Shown in pieces: positions 1 through 9,300 of a stretch of 22,127 bases of DNA. Source of the stretch: Alphaproteobacteria bacterium UBA1218 (lineage in GTDB: Bacteria; Pseudomonadota; Alphaproteobacteria; Rs-D84); assembly GCA_002309215.1 (NCBI GenBank), contig DBXG01000028.1, positions 10,492 through 32,618 on the forward strand. Reading direction: 5' to 3'. Position 1 is the first letter of the stretch. The number at the start of each line of letters is the position of its first letter. Below the pieces are notes generated by a model, which ran no database searches, was not told the origin of the DNA, and saw nothing but the letters and a program-made list of their open reading frames with translations. A program made the position numbers and the translations under genes.

Positions 1-59
<59 letters not shown>

Positions 60-60
60 C

Positions 61-108
61 GAATTTTCTAAAAATACCGCTTATGCGGTATTTTTGTTTA
101 GAAAATTC
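61..108. terminator. Bidirectional intrinsic terminator after tRNA-fMet
   Basis: A perfect stem of at least ten pairs (71-80 with 85-94, loop TTAT) is followed by T residues. On the other strand it reads the same way with its own T run. An outer ten-pair arm (61-70 with 99-108) extends it past a small bulge. It can end the tRNA transcript, and also the leftward transcript of the large surface-protein gene. Confidence 0.85.
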
Positions 109-210
109 TGTGTCGCGACGGAACGAAGTAAAGACGGACAGTGTCACGCCGTAGCTTTGGTCGTTTTTATGATACGATATTTACGATTATTGACGAAGGC
201 GGACTGAATC
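109..210. repeat. Possible dispersed palindromic element, apparently interrupted
   Basis: This part of the gene-free stretch 109-322 is more GC-rich than its surroundings. It holds CGCCGTAGCTTTGG (147-160) and, about 33 bases later, GACGAAGGCGGAC (192-204). The two halves would pair imperfectly as one CGCC...GGCG hairpin if the AT-rich middle were absent. A related AAGGCGGA-TG string is present on the minus strand near 12808-12823. I see no open reading frame here. Its repeat status is inferred from two partial copies only. Confidence 0.35.
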
Positions 211-219
211 ATATAAATT

Positions 220-245
220 CTGAACCACCAAAAAAGGTGGTTCAG
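220..245. repeat. Perfect 10-bp inverted repeat with an A6 loop
   Basis: CTGAACCACC and GGTGGTTCAG are exact reverse complements separated by AAAAAA. On the minus strand it lies about 80 bases past the stop of the surface-protein gene, but only short A/T follows, so it is at best a weak terminator. It could also be a protein-binding site or an RNA-stabilising 3' hairpin. The rest of 246-322 shows nothing I recognise. Confidence 0.6.
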
Positions 246-322
246 TGCAAGTGAAAAGCGCCGGTTTGCCAACGGCAAAAATCCGCAACCAACCCCTCAC
301 AACAAAACAAGTAACAAACACA

Positions 323-3316
323 CTAATTCACACTTATTGTGTCGTCATAGATATAATAAACACCATTTGAAACAGATTCTCCCCCAGAACCTGTAAAACT
401 TTCAGGAACATTTACTTTCAATCTATTATTATTTTGCAAATTACTGAAATCTATATTCATTGGCACAGGTGTGGTTGACATATTACCAAAGAAATCAGGA
501 ACACCGTCATGATCAATATCAACATTCAACGATGGGGTTGTTTGTTTTGTGCTACGCAGATATACATATTTATCACCCACATGCAAAATATGTCCACATT
601 GTGCGGCTTCCCACATGCCAGCAGGCGCAAACAAACCATTTGCACAACCTGTTATTCCTTGATCGTTTTCAGAATCAAATGTATAAACACCACTTGGGCA
701 ATAATTATTTTCAAGACATTTTGCGCACACATTGCTGTTTGCCGGCAAATAATATCCGTTATTGCAAGACAAGGTTCCACCAACAATCTCCAAACAACCA
801 TTAATACTGGTCGTTGCACCGTTCACAGTGCCATCTGCACTGTACCCTGTATCGCACGTACAAGCATACGCAGCATTTCTATTTGGTGTAGAACTGTTGG
901 CCCCACACGCAGAACACGCAGTTCCAGCTTGTGATGCAAACTTGTTTTCTGGACAAAGTTTTTGCGCATAATATCGTGTGGTAGTCGGAGTTGAAGTTTG
1001 TTGAGATATTGTTGTCACAACATTGGAATTTATAAGATTATCGTCCGACCAACTTGTTGCATCACTAAAACCAACATTGGTTAAATTAATTGCAGGCAAC
1101 GTACATCCTGTATTATAAAACAATTTCAAGGTTGCATTAGTTGTGCCGTTTGCTGTACTAACAACAGTACACCCTATTCCCGCATTAGCGTTTATAACAC
1201 CTGTATAACCGTTTTTATCAAGTGTGATTAAATAATAACAATCTGTCTGGGAATCAGAACCTTGTTCACTTGACCAATTCGCGCCTATGGCTGTTGCACA
1301 ACTTGATATACCCTGATCAGTTTGTGCATTTGTTTGTAAAATTCCACCTGGACACCAACTACCCCCAGGACACGTCACGCATGAATTTGATTCTGCCGGA
1401 ATATAGGTTCCAGCAGGACATACAATATGCCCCGAAGAATCTTCACATTCAGAAATATCTGTTGCATTAACTGAAAACGTACTAAAACCACTTGGACAAG
1501 CGTCTCTCTGACTCACATAACCAAAAGCGGTCACTGTATCACCCGAATAAAACCCATGACCGACATCTTCACATACAGAACCACCAATAACAGAAACATT
1601 TGGGCCAGCAATAAAATCCCCTGTTCCTGAATTTGTAAATAAAGTGCCGCTAACACGATCGTACATCCCCAGTGCATTATCAGATAATCTGCGCACAGGA
1701 ATCATATCCAACACTAAATTCGATTGTTCATATAACTTAAACCAATGCATACGTCCAACCAACATTTTATCATTACAACCACCAGCACAACCGTTGGAAA
1801 ATAATCTGTATGGGTTATTGGAAATGATTGAACCACTAAATGTTTTGTTGGCATTTGACGAATTATCAACAGTTAATGTTCTTTTGTTGCCATTAAAATC
1901 ATAATGAACTCTTTTCCTGACATTTGCATTAAACACACCACCAGTCGTTATCTTTGTTCCATTACTTCCATCTTGTACCCACAAACCAAATACAGAACCC
2001 TTGAAATTACTTGCGTGTCCATTAAGCGCATCTTGGTTACCAGCAAAGTGCCCAATATCACCACTAACATTTACACCTGAACTAATCTCAAAATCAGCGC
2101 TCAGGTTTGTCGAAGAAACAACATGCCTGGTATTAATATATTGGGTTCCTGTCCCCTCCAAATACTCTAACTGCATATATTCGCCAGTCCAGGTACCTGC
2201 ACCACAATGAATTGTACATTCATCAATCGAAGTTTTACCAGCGGTTGTATCGTAATCGTATCCAGCAGGACAATCCACGCAAGTATTGTTATCTTCGTAT
2301 GTCGCACCTTGACATTCATCTCTGACACAAGCAACCTTGCCCCCCCACAAACTTTCGTATCCTGTTATATATTGTGTTGTTCCTGATGGACAACTTGTAA
2401 GCAATCCAGAATCATTAAATATATTCATCATAAATTCATTAGGACTTTGGCCATGTGCACCATCAAACAAATGTGGCGGAATAAACTGGTTCAACAATCC
2501 TGGCGATGTTGTTCCTGCACGATAAAAAGTATATTTAAACATACTATCCGCACCACCATTTATATTGGCGAATAAATCTTCTGGTATATTTCTTAACGAA
2601 GAACATTCATAAAACGCACTTCTAAACATACTGACCGCAGAACCGCTAGAATCACCAAACAAACCGTCTGGAATATTAGTTAAACTCGAACATTTATCAA
2701 ATACTGAACGGAACATATTTTTCGTGGCCCCCGTCACGCCGGTAAACAAATCCCCAGATATTGTCGTTAAGTTTGTACAACCATGACACAACTCAAAAAA
2801 CGTAGGTATTTGACCACTTGCATTACCTAATGTTGGAAACACAGAACCAATGCTCCCACTCAAAGAAGCTATCCAAGTCGGCGTTCCACCCGTATTTGTT
2901 GAAATAGGATTGTTCTTGGTCGGCACAGCACTAAATCTGATTGCTGCGCCAGACGGATCTTTATCATTTTGATAAGTTGTTGTATTATACCCTGTTGCAA
3001 CCCCACCAAATCGGATTGTTTTTACACCAGCCGTTGTAAAGGTATGTGAATATTCTGTTGGATTTGTGTCATTTCTGGCTATCGTATCCACAGTCCCGTC
3101 ACCCCAATCAACATAAAAAGTTCCTGTGGCAGATAACACAAACTTGAAAGCCTGATTTGCAGATAAACTTGTTGTAGTTATTGTGAATTTGGAATCAACG
3201 CACCCGCTTCCTGTATCAATTTCAAGGGACGCACACGCAACAGCAGCCACAACATTGGTCACAACCATAAAAAGCATACATAATAAACATAAAAGAATAT
3301 TTTTCAATTTCTTCAT
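323..3316 (-). CDS. Large secreted Cys-rich surface protein with BspA-like repeats and LamG-like domain
   Basis: The product has 997 residues and a signal peptide (about 1-28, hydrophobic core ILLCLLCMLFMVV). Residues 50-105 look like a PKD or BspA leader with the motif YVDWGDGTV. Residues 170-265 carry three BspA-type repeats (C-TNLTTISGDLF, CSSLTNIPDGLF, CSSLRNIPEDLF). Residues 380-570 resemble a LamG/concanavalin-like domain that opens with YLEGTGTQYI. Residues 575-900 are Cys-rich modules of the form CPAGTYIP...C..CPGGSWCPGG, interrupted by an InlB-like beta segment (697-745). The last 90 residues contain VDIDHDGVPDFFGNM. No cell-wall or transmembrane anchor is visible. A secreted or surface-attached adhesin-like role is inferred from the architecture; substrate and partner are unknown. 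The start is the ATG just before the signal peptide; its ribosome-binding site is weak. Confidence 0.85.
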   Translation of the reverse strand: MKKLKNILLCLLCMLFMVVTNVVAAVACASLEIDTGSGCVDSKFTITTTSLSANQAFKFVLSATGTFYVDWGDGTVDTIARNDTNPTEYSHTFTTAGVKTIRFGGVATGYNTTTYQNDKDPSGAAIRFSAVPTKNNPISTNTGGTPTWIASLSGSIGSVFPTLGNASGQIPTFFELCHGCTNLTTISGDLFTGVTGATKNMFRSVFDKCSSLTNIPDGLFGDSSGSAVSMFRSAFYECSSLRNIPEDLFANINGGADSMFKYTFYRAGTTSPGLLNQFIPPHLFDGAHGQSPNEFMMNIFNDSGLLTSCPSGTTQYITGYESLWGGKVACVRDECQGATYEDNNTCVDCPAGYDYDTTAGKTSIDECTIHCGAGTWTGEYMQLEYLEGTGTQYINTRHVVSSTNLSADFEISSGVNVSGDIGHFAGNQDALNGHASNFKGSVFGLWVQDGSNGTKITTGGVFNANVRKRVHYDFNGNKRTLTVDNSSNANKTFSGSIISNNPYRLFSNGCAGGCNDKMLVGRMHWFKLYEQSNLVLDMIPVRRLSDNALGMYDRVSGTLFTNSGTGDFIAGPNVSVIGGSVCEDVGHGFYSGDTVTAFGYVSQRDACPSGFSTFSVNATDISECEDSSGHIVCPAGTYIPAESNSCVTCPGGSWCPGGILQTNAQTDQGISSCATAIGANWSSEQGSDSQTDCYYLITLDKNGYTGVINANAGIGCTVVSTANGTTNATLKLFYNTGCTLPAINLTNVGFSDATSWSDDNLINSNVVTTISQQTSTPTTTRYYAQKLCPENKFASQAGTACSACGANSSTPNRNAAYACTCDTGYSADGTVNGATTSINGCLEIVGGTLSCNNGYYLPANSNVCAKCLENNYCPSGVYTFDSENDQGITGCANGLFAPAGMWEAAQCGHILHVGDKYVYLRSTKQTTPSLNVDIDHDGVPDFFGNMSTTPVPMNIDFSNLQNNNRLKVNVPESFTGSGGESVSNGVYYIYDDTISVN

Positions 3317-3499
3317 GTCATCTATTGTTTTTTGTGTTATTTTTTCATCTTTTTTATAAAAAAAATGAAAAACAAAAATCCCCCCTATATCACAAAATAC
3401 AATAGCAAAATCACATCATTTAGCACAAGCATATTTTTTATATTATCAAAGATAAAAAATTAGATTTTATCTGACAAAAAACACCACATGGCACTTTTA

Positions 3500-4552
3500 T
3501 CATTTTACATTTTTAACAGTTTCTTCTGAATCTGTTAAAACCTTATTCTTTACCCAAAAAGCGACTTTTGTTTTTGTCTTGGCGGCAAATAGTTGTGATA
3601 TTTTCAACATATCAACAGCCATACCCAAATCTCTTGGATCTTGTCCTACTTTAGTTGGTTTGTTTATGTGTAATCTTATTTGCAAAGCACCATTTTGTAC
3701 AACAGATTCTGGCAAATTGACAGCATACGTTCCGCGTTCCTTTCCAACTTCCCATATGGATAATTCTTTATCATTCACATAAACTGTCACCTTTTGATTA
3801 CTGTCTTTTGGTCCATAGACAGCATGACCCGAAACAGCCAATCGCAATTTTTTATCTTGTGCATTTTTTACAAACATGTTCAGATATGCATCTTTACCGT
3901 CTGTCCAAGTAAAACTTTGTTCTGGCGAACTCCACCCTGATGCCATATATTTTTCTGCCCCCTTGCCCTGGGCAAACAAAAGTTCGTCCCCAATATCATA
4001 AGTTGCAAAATTATTCGGGTTATCCAAATTAAAAGGTGTCAAAGATAAAGTTTGCACAGCAATTCCCAACTTACGCGCGTCATCTGATAATTTTAATTCT
4101 TTCGGGCTTTTTGGATTTTTTATTACAAATTTAACGTTTATTACATTGCCCTGATTTTTTATATCATTTGGCAAAACAACAGTATAAGCATCTGTTTGTT
4201 TGACCACCCATTTTGCCAACAATTTATCATTTACAAAAACATCAACAGCTTGTTTTTTCAGAATACCATCACCTAAAAAAGGGAACAGTTTAACGGTCAT
4301 TGATAAGCCATAATTGTCTTGCAGTTTTGGCAAAGGAATAGCTATTGCAGCTTCCTTGGCAATGGTCCAAGCAAATCTTTTTTCTGGCTGTGCAAAACCA
4401 GTCGTGGTATATTCAGATACATTTTTATAAACAACCTGTGGCTTGTGCTCTGTTTTCCCATAAAAAAAAGATACACAAGCAAACAATGCAACAATAAAAA
4501 TTATCCCAAAAATCATGAACCTTTTATTCTTTGCCATATTAAATACCTTCAT
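3500..4552 (-). CDS. Membrane-anchored protein with two tandem beta-sandwich (carbohydrate-binding-like) domains
   Basis: This 350-residue protein has one N-terminal membrane helix (about 12-30) and a large exported part. Two copies of one domain follow, about 45-173 and 185-320. Both run from F..PE..F.WT through a V-VNDK...W turn to a closing DDARKLGIAV or DPRDLGMAVDML strand. That pattern resembles accessory beta domains found at the C-terminus of some proteobacterial glycosyltransferases, so sugar binding is plausible but unproven. A second ATG at 4537 has a better ribosome-binding site (GAAGGT, seven bases upstream) and may be the true start, costing five residues. It lies just past the terminator of the polysaccharide operon and may have its own weak promoter. 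No catalytic motif is visible. Confidence 0.85.
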   Translation of the reverse strand: MKVFNMAKNKRFMIFGIIFIVALFACVSFFYGKTEHKPQVVYKNVSEYTTTGFAQPEKRFAWTIAKEAAIAIPLPKLQDNYGLSMTVKLFPFLGDGILKKQAVDVFVNDKLLAKWVVKQTDAYTVVLPNDIKNQGNVINVKFVIKNPKSPKELKLSDDARKLGIAVQTLSLTPFNLDNPNNFATYDIGDELLFAQGKGAEKYMASGWSSPEQSFTWTDGKDAYLNMFVKNAQDKKLRLAVSGHAVYGPKDSNQKVTVYVNDKELSIWEVGKERGTYAVNLPESVVQNGALQIRLHINKPTKVGQDPRDLGMAVDMLKISQLFAAKTKTKVAFWVKNKVLTDSEETVKNVK

Positions 4553-4570
4553 TAAAAAACTCTTGGAGCA

Positions 4571-4599
4571 AGTCTAACACATAAAAAAAACATATGCAA
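4571..4599 (-). promoter_or_regulatory. Weak sigma70-type promoter candidate for the tandem-domain protein
   Basis: On the minus strand TTGCAT (4594-4599) is 17 bases from TAGACT (4571-4576). The -10 match is poor. The surrounding A-rich string ACACA..A-run..CAT..ATGCAATAAAA (4577-4604) recurs at 5215-5240 in front of the small module protein. That recurrence suggests a shared control element or a duplicated upstream region. Confidence 0.3.
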
Positions 4600-4610
4600 T
4601 AAAACACACA

Positions 4611-4636
4611 TAAAAAGATCGCCGTTTGGCGATCTT
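4611..4636 (-). terminator. Intrinsic terminator ending the polysaccharide operon
   Basis: AAGATCGCC and GGCGATCTT (4615-4623 and 4628-4636) form a perfect nine-pair stem with a four-base loop. On the minus strand a run of T follows. It stands 22 bases past the stop codon of the last gene of the leftward operon. Confidence 0.85.
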
Positions 4637-4658
4637 GAAAAGACATATTCAGACTTTG

Positions 4659-5171
4659 TTAATCAATGTGTATCCCGAACAATTTAAATTTATTCTTTCT
4701 GTTGATTTTTTCCATTGGTTCACAATAGAAACGGACTTCCAAAGTATCGACATTTTTATTCAACTTGAAATCAAATTTATAATTATCTGTGCCATGTGGT
4801 AATTCTATCTTTTGCATTATAACCTTGCCATTATCAATAGCCACATCAGCAAAGGCACGATAATTATCAGTTAATTTATAATCAACAGTCACAGTATGAT
4901 TTCCAACCTGAGCATGCGTATATGGCCCAAAACTTATCATACCTTTGAAATCAGGTGTTGGATTTATAATCACATTTTTAACAAGATATTTACTGTTTAA
5001 TTTTTCTGCACCAAAATATGCTTTTTGATATTCAGATACGTCCCCAGGTTTATTAAAACCGATAGACAATTCTTGATTAACAGAGGTCTTTTTGTTAAAG
5101 AACATCACATAGCCAAGCGCAGCAACAATAACAACTATACCAAACAATATAAACTTTTTTCTTTTTTTCAT
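4659..5171 (-). CDS. Small membrane-anchored protein carrying the shared C-terminal module
   Basis: The 170-residue product starts with a positively charged stretch and one membrane helix (about 7-25), which should leave the rest outside the inner membrane. A short linker leads to residues 50-170, which are almost entirely the module also found at the ends of the next two upstream genes. Shared landmarks are NPTPDFKGMISFGPY, HTVTVDY, the LP pair, LEVRFY and the closing NKFKLFGIHID. Its last eight residues but one match those of the DUF1796 protein. No enzyme motif is visible. The start is supported by AAGGGG a few bases upstream. It is the last gene of the operon. A binding or scaffold role for the polysaccharide or its enzymes is a guess from context. 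Confidence 0.88.
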   Translation of the reverse strand: MKKRKKFILFGIVVIVAALGYVMFFNKKTSVNQELSIGFNKPGDVSEYQKAYFGAEKLNSKYLVKNVIINPTPDFKGMISFGPYTHAQVGNHTVTVDYKLTDNYRAFADVAIDNGKVIMQKIELPHGTDNYKFDFKLNKNVDTLEVRFYCEPMEKINRKNKFKLFGIHID

Positions 5172-5262
5172 GATAATCCCCTTTTGTTAAAAACTTTTCT
5201 TTTCACAATTTAATACACAAAAACATGATATGCAATAAAAATCTTACCAATATTTATGCGTA

Positions 5263-6333
5263 TTAATCAATATGTATTCCGAATAATTGGAACTTATTGG
5301 TTTTATCGGTTGTGTCACGTGGCACACCGTAAAAACGAACCTCTAAATCTGAAACTAATTTGTCCAAATGTAAATCTATTTTAAACGTTTTTTGGTTATG
5401 TGGCAATTCTGTTCTTGGTAATATAATAGTGTCGCCATGATCACAAGCAACATCAACAAATCCGTCATAGTTTTCTGTCACATCATAATCAACAGTCACA
5501 GTATGATCACCAAAATTCAATGGCGCATATGGCCCATAACTTATAATACCATTGAAGTCTGGAGTTGGATTTGTAATAACATCACCATCATGATAATCGC
5601 TTTCTAATTCTTTTGCTACAAAAGCGTGTTTTTTATTTGTTATATCCGCAAAAACATTCAGCATTTGTTCTAATTTCGTAAGCCCATTTTTAAACCCAAT
5701 ACCGCTTTCATGAATTTCGTCATAAAAAAACACACAACGAACACTGTTTGATAATTCTTCACATATTATATTATCAGCAACACTTTCACGATTCTGTAAT
5801 ATCAAGAAATCAACTTTTGCATTTGGAAATACTTTATAAAAAATATCTGTTGAATATATTATCTCAGATTTTGGTAATTCAGCAAACGAAGTATAAAAAC
5901 AAAAACATATTTTCTTTCCACTGTTTATTAAATTAATTAAACGTTTAATACGCCGATCGTATTTTTCTTTTACAAATGGATAAGATTCCGCTATCGTTTT
6001 GCCCTTTGGAAAATCATGAGCAAAATGCATTCCGTTAAACATATTAGAAACACTCATGTTTGGTTCGTTTTCATCTTTGTGATTATCATCAACAATACAC
6101 AAATCTGATTCGTTTATAAAATCTCTAAAATTAGTACATAACAATTCTATTTTGCGCCGGAATCCCAAATCATCTTTTGATTCAACAACCCGCCCCCAAT
6201 CAAACGGATACGAATGTTGTCTAACAAACAAACTTTTGACAGCAAAACACATACCGCAATCAAAACCCAAGGGAATAATTTCATCATATTCTCGTCGATA
6301 TTTTGTTGAATTGATAAAATCTTCGTACTTCAT
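5263..6333 (-). CDS. DUF1796-type putative cysteine peptidase fused to the shared C-terminal module
   Basis: Residues 17-235 resemble the DUF1796 family of putative papain-like cysteine peptidases. The N-terminal signature is PLGFDCGMC followed by SYPFDW at 41-46. C26 is the likely family cysteine, and H103 or H106 in GMHFAHDF is a candidate histidine. In other bacteria DUF1796 proteins often sit with sugar-transfer and glycan genes; their true activity is not established. Residues 236-356 are the same module that ends the tri-glycosyltransferase and the small membrane protein. There is no signal peptide, so it should act in the cytoplasm. The start has AAGGGA ten bases upstream. Twelve bases separate it from the upstream gene, so the two are cotranscribed. 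Confidence 0.85.
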   Translation of the reverse strand: MKYEDFINSTKYRREYDEIIPLGFDCGMCFAVKSLFVRQHSYPFDWGRVVESKDDLGFRRKIELLCTNFRDFINESDLCIVDDNHKDENEPNMSVSNMFNGMHFAHDFPKGKTIAESYPFVKEKYDRRIKRLINLINSGKKICFCFYTSFAELPKSEIIYSTDIFYKVFPNAKVDFLILQNRESVADNIICEELSNSVRCVFFYDEIHESGIGFKNGLTKLEQMLNVFADITNKKHAFVAKELESDYHDGDVITNPTPDFNGIISYGPYAPLNFGDHTVTVDYDVTENYDGFVDVACDHGDTIILPRTELPHNQKTFKIDLHLDKLVSDLEVRFYGVPRDTTDKTNKFQLFGIHID

Positions 6334-6345
6334 GTTTTTCCCTTG

Positions 6346-9300
6346 TTATTCCACAGTAATAGAATAAACGTTGAACTTGTTATCTTTATCTATTGTATCT
6401 GTGTTATTTGGTTTACCAAAGAACCTTATTTCCAAATCATCAACTGGTGTATCCAAAGTAAAACTAAATCTAAACTCGTGTTGATTACGTGGCAATTCTA
6501 GTTTAACAACCATTGAACACCCTTGACCATAGACGACATCGACGATGCCACAATAATTTTCTGTTAAATCATACCTTACAACAACATTATGCACACCTCT
6601 ATCCGTTGAAATATACGGACCAAAGCTTAAAATGCCATTGAAGTTTTCATCTGGATTGGAAATAACACCGTTATTACAAAAATCACCGTTTAACTCAGAC
6701 GCAGTCCAGCAAGTCTTTTTTGTGACTTTTGGCACAACAGGTACGCTGTTTGTTTTTTCAAATGTATCTAATATTTTATCCATTGTTTTTTCCCACGAAA
6801 ACCGTTTAGAACGTTTTAACCCTTCTGCAGCCATTTTATCACGATATTTTTTATCAAAATAATACTTTTCGTATGCAGCAATATGTTGTTCATCACTGTC
6901 CCAATCTATCATTTGACCTGCATTACTAACAACCTCTGGCAAAGCGGTATTATTTGATGTTATGACTGCCGTTCCACAAGCCATTGCTTCCAAAGGCGGC
7001 ATACCGAACCCCTCGTATTGTGAAGTATAAACAAACCATTCTGCATTAGAATACAATACCTCCATATCCTTATCATCAACATACCCTGCACGGATGATTT
7101 TATCTTCATATTTATCAAAATCAAGTATTTCTTGTTTAATCCGCTCAAAGAAACCATCGCATGCGCCACCACCAAGAACAAATACTAAATCATTAATTTT
7201 GTTCTTTTTGATAAACTCAACAAAACATTTTACTGCACGAATCAAGTTTTTGCGTGGTTCCAAAGAACACAATGAAAACAAATATTTCTTGTTCGCTGGA
7301 ATATTATATTTTTCTCTTATTTCGGCTGTAAGATTTTTATTTGGTTTATACGGTAAATTTGTGGCCAATGGGATAGTTGTAATTTTATCAGCATCTAATT
7401 CTGGACGATATTTCAGAAAATCTTTCTTTGTATAATCAGAATTAGAAAAACAATAATCATCCGCATTCAAAGACCTGAACATATCCCCAAACCAAGATGA
7501 CATACCTGCGGAATATTCTGGTAAAACCATAGGTATCACATCATGTATTATCGTAAAACAAGGAATACCAGTTTGTTTAATTGCATCTGGAACCTTAAAG
7601 ATTGGCGATAAAAATACATCCATATCTAAAACATTACCCGTATATAAATCAAGTTTCGATGATGTCTCAGAAAAATCTTGTAGAAAACTTTTGCTAGCTT
7701 CTGGCTTAGAAGAATACAAATACAATTCCACGTTTTGATTGGAACATAATTGCTTGAAAAGATTTAGAGCAACCCAAAAAATACCAGAACGACTTGTGCC
7801 CTTATTATTATATTCGCCCAGTATACTTATATCATACAACACCTTGATTTTTGATTTTTTGTTGATATCTGCTGTCTTTAACAACAATTTTGCCAATTTT
7901 TCTTCGGAAATTTCAGCCGTATATTTCTTGATTTCATTAATTGCGGACTTTCGCATTTTTTGATTTTCTGATAACTCCTTGATTTTTTCAATAAACATAT
8001 CTGAATTATCATATTCAACAACAGTTATTGGTTTCGCAGAACATTGTTTGTTCAATAAACTGACAGAATCAATATCGTATGCCACCAAAGGTTTTTGTGT
8101 TTGTAGCAAACCAGGAACAGAACTGGAGCCAAATTTAAATAAATTGCTATATGGTGCAGCCATAATATCAGCCATACTTAAATATGTATATAAATCTTCA
8201 TCTCTAAATCGTCCGGTAACAAACACACGTTCTTCTAACATATTATCTGATATAGCCTTCTCTAACTTTTTACCTGTTTCTTCTTCACCTTCTGGAACAC
8301 CACCAATAATTAACAATTTGTAATTTTCTGGCAATTTAGCCAACATATTAACCATTTCATAGTGTCGTTTAAAGACATTAATCATACCCAACATAGCAAT
8401 AACAATATCGCCATCCTTAAGGTGCAAGTTTTGTCTAACAACATTTTGTGTTTCATTAATAATTTTTGGATAAACACTCTCTTTGATTGGGTCAACACCC
8501 AGCGCCGAATTAATATTATACTTGTACAATTCCTTAACAATATGTGGGGTATTAGCAATAAAAGATACGCGATCCATTTCTGCCAACATATTAAAAGATT
8601 CTATCAAAAGATTTGATTCTGGTTGTCTAAACTGATACAAAATATCCGGAGACGTATGCAAATAAACAACAACCTTGGCTTTCTTATAAGTTTTTGTTAT
8701 ACGTTTCACAAAATTCGCGAACAATTGTATTGATTGAAATAGTTCGTATTTATCACTTAAATATAAACTCCATTCATGTTGCAAAACAATAACGTCATAC
8801 CCAGCCATTTTTTCGATAATATTTTGAAGATATTGTTCGTTTTCTGCATAAGAGTTATGATTAACAATAGAACGATCTAATGCAATTACATCATTCTTTT
8901 TCAATACATTTAGTTTATCCAGCCCCCTCTGTAAAGCCTGAGCAAAACTCGCAATACCACAAACAACCTGCCAAGTGGAAAATTGAACCACAGATTTACC
9001 TTTCAATTCTTTTTTATTAAAATCAGACGTGTCATACATTTGTGGTAAACAAGTATCCAGATGTATTTTACCAATTTTTTCAATAGTATTAACCAAAGAA
9101 TCAATACAATGCTGAGATGATATACTGGATGTGTTTTCAGAAACGCGTTGTTCAACTTTCTCTATAACTTTTTCTACAGTGTGTTTGAAAATACGCACAC
9201 CAAGAAAATGAAGTCTTAAAGTTTGCCCATCTATACGAACAGTTATAACAGGTATACCCAAAACATAAATAATATGTTTGTTATTAACTTTTTTTGTTTT

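Noticed and set aside
220..245. Inverted repeat as the intrinsic terminator of the surface-protein gene
   Set aside because: No run of T follows on the minus strand; the hairpin at 61-108 is the better terminator.
460..971. Overlapping + strand open frames of 69-141 codons
   Set aside because: They mirror the Cys- and Thr-rich coding sequence of the surface protein on the other strand and show no domain or start signal.
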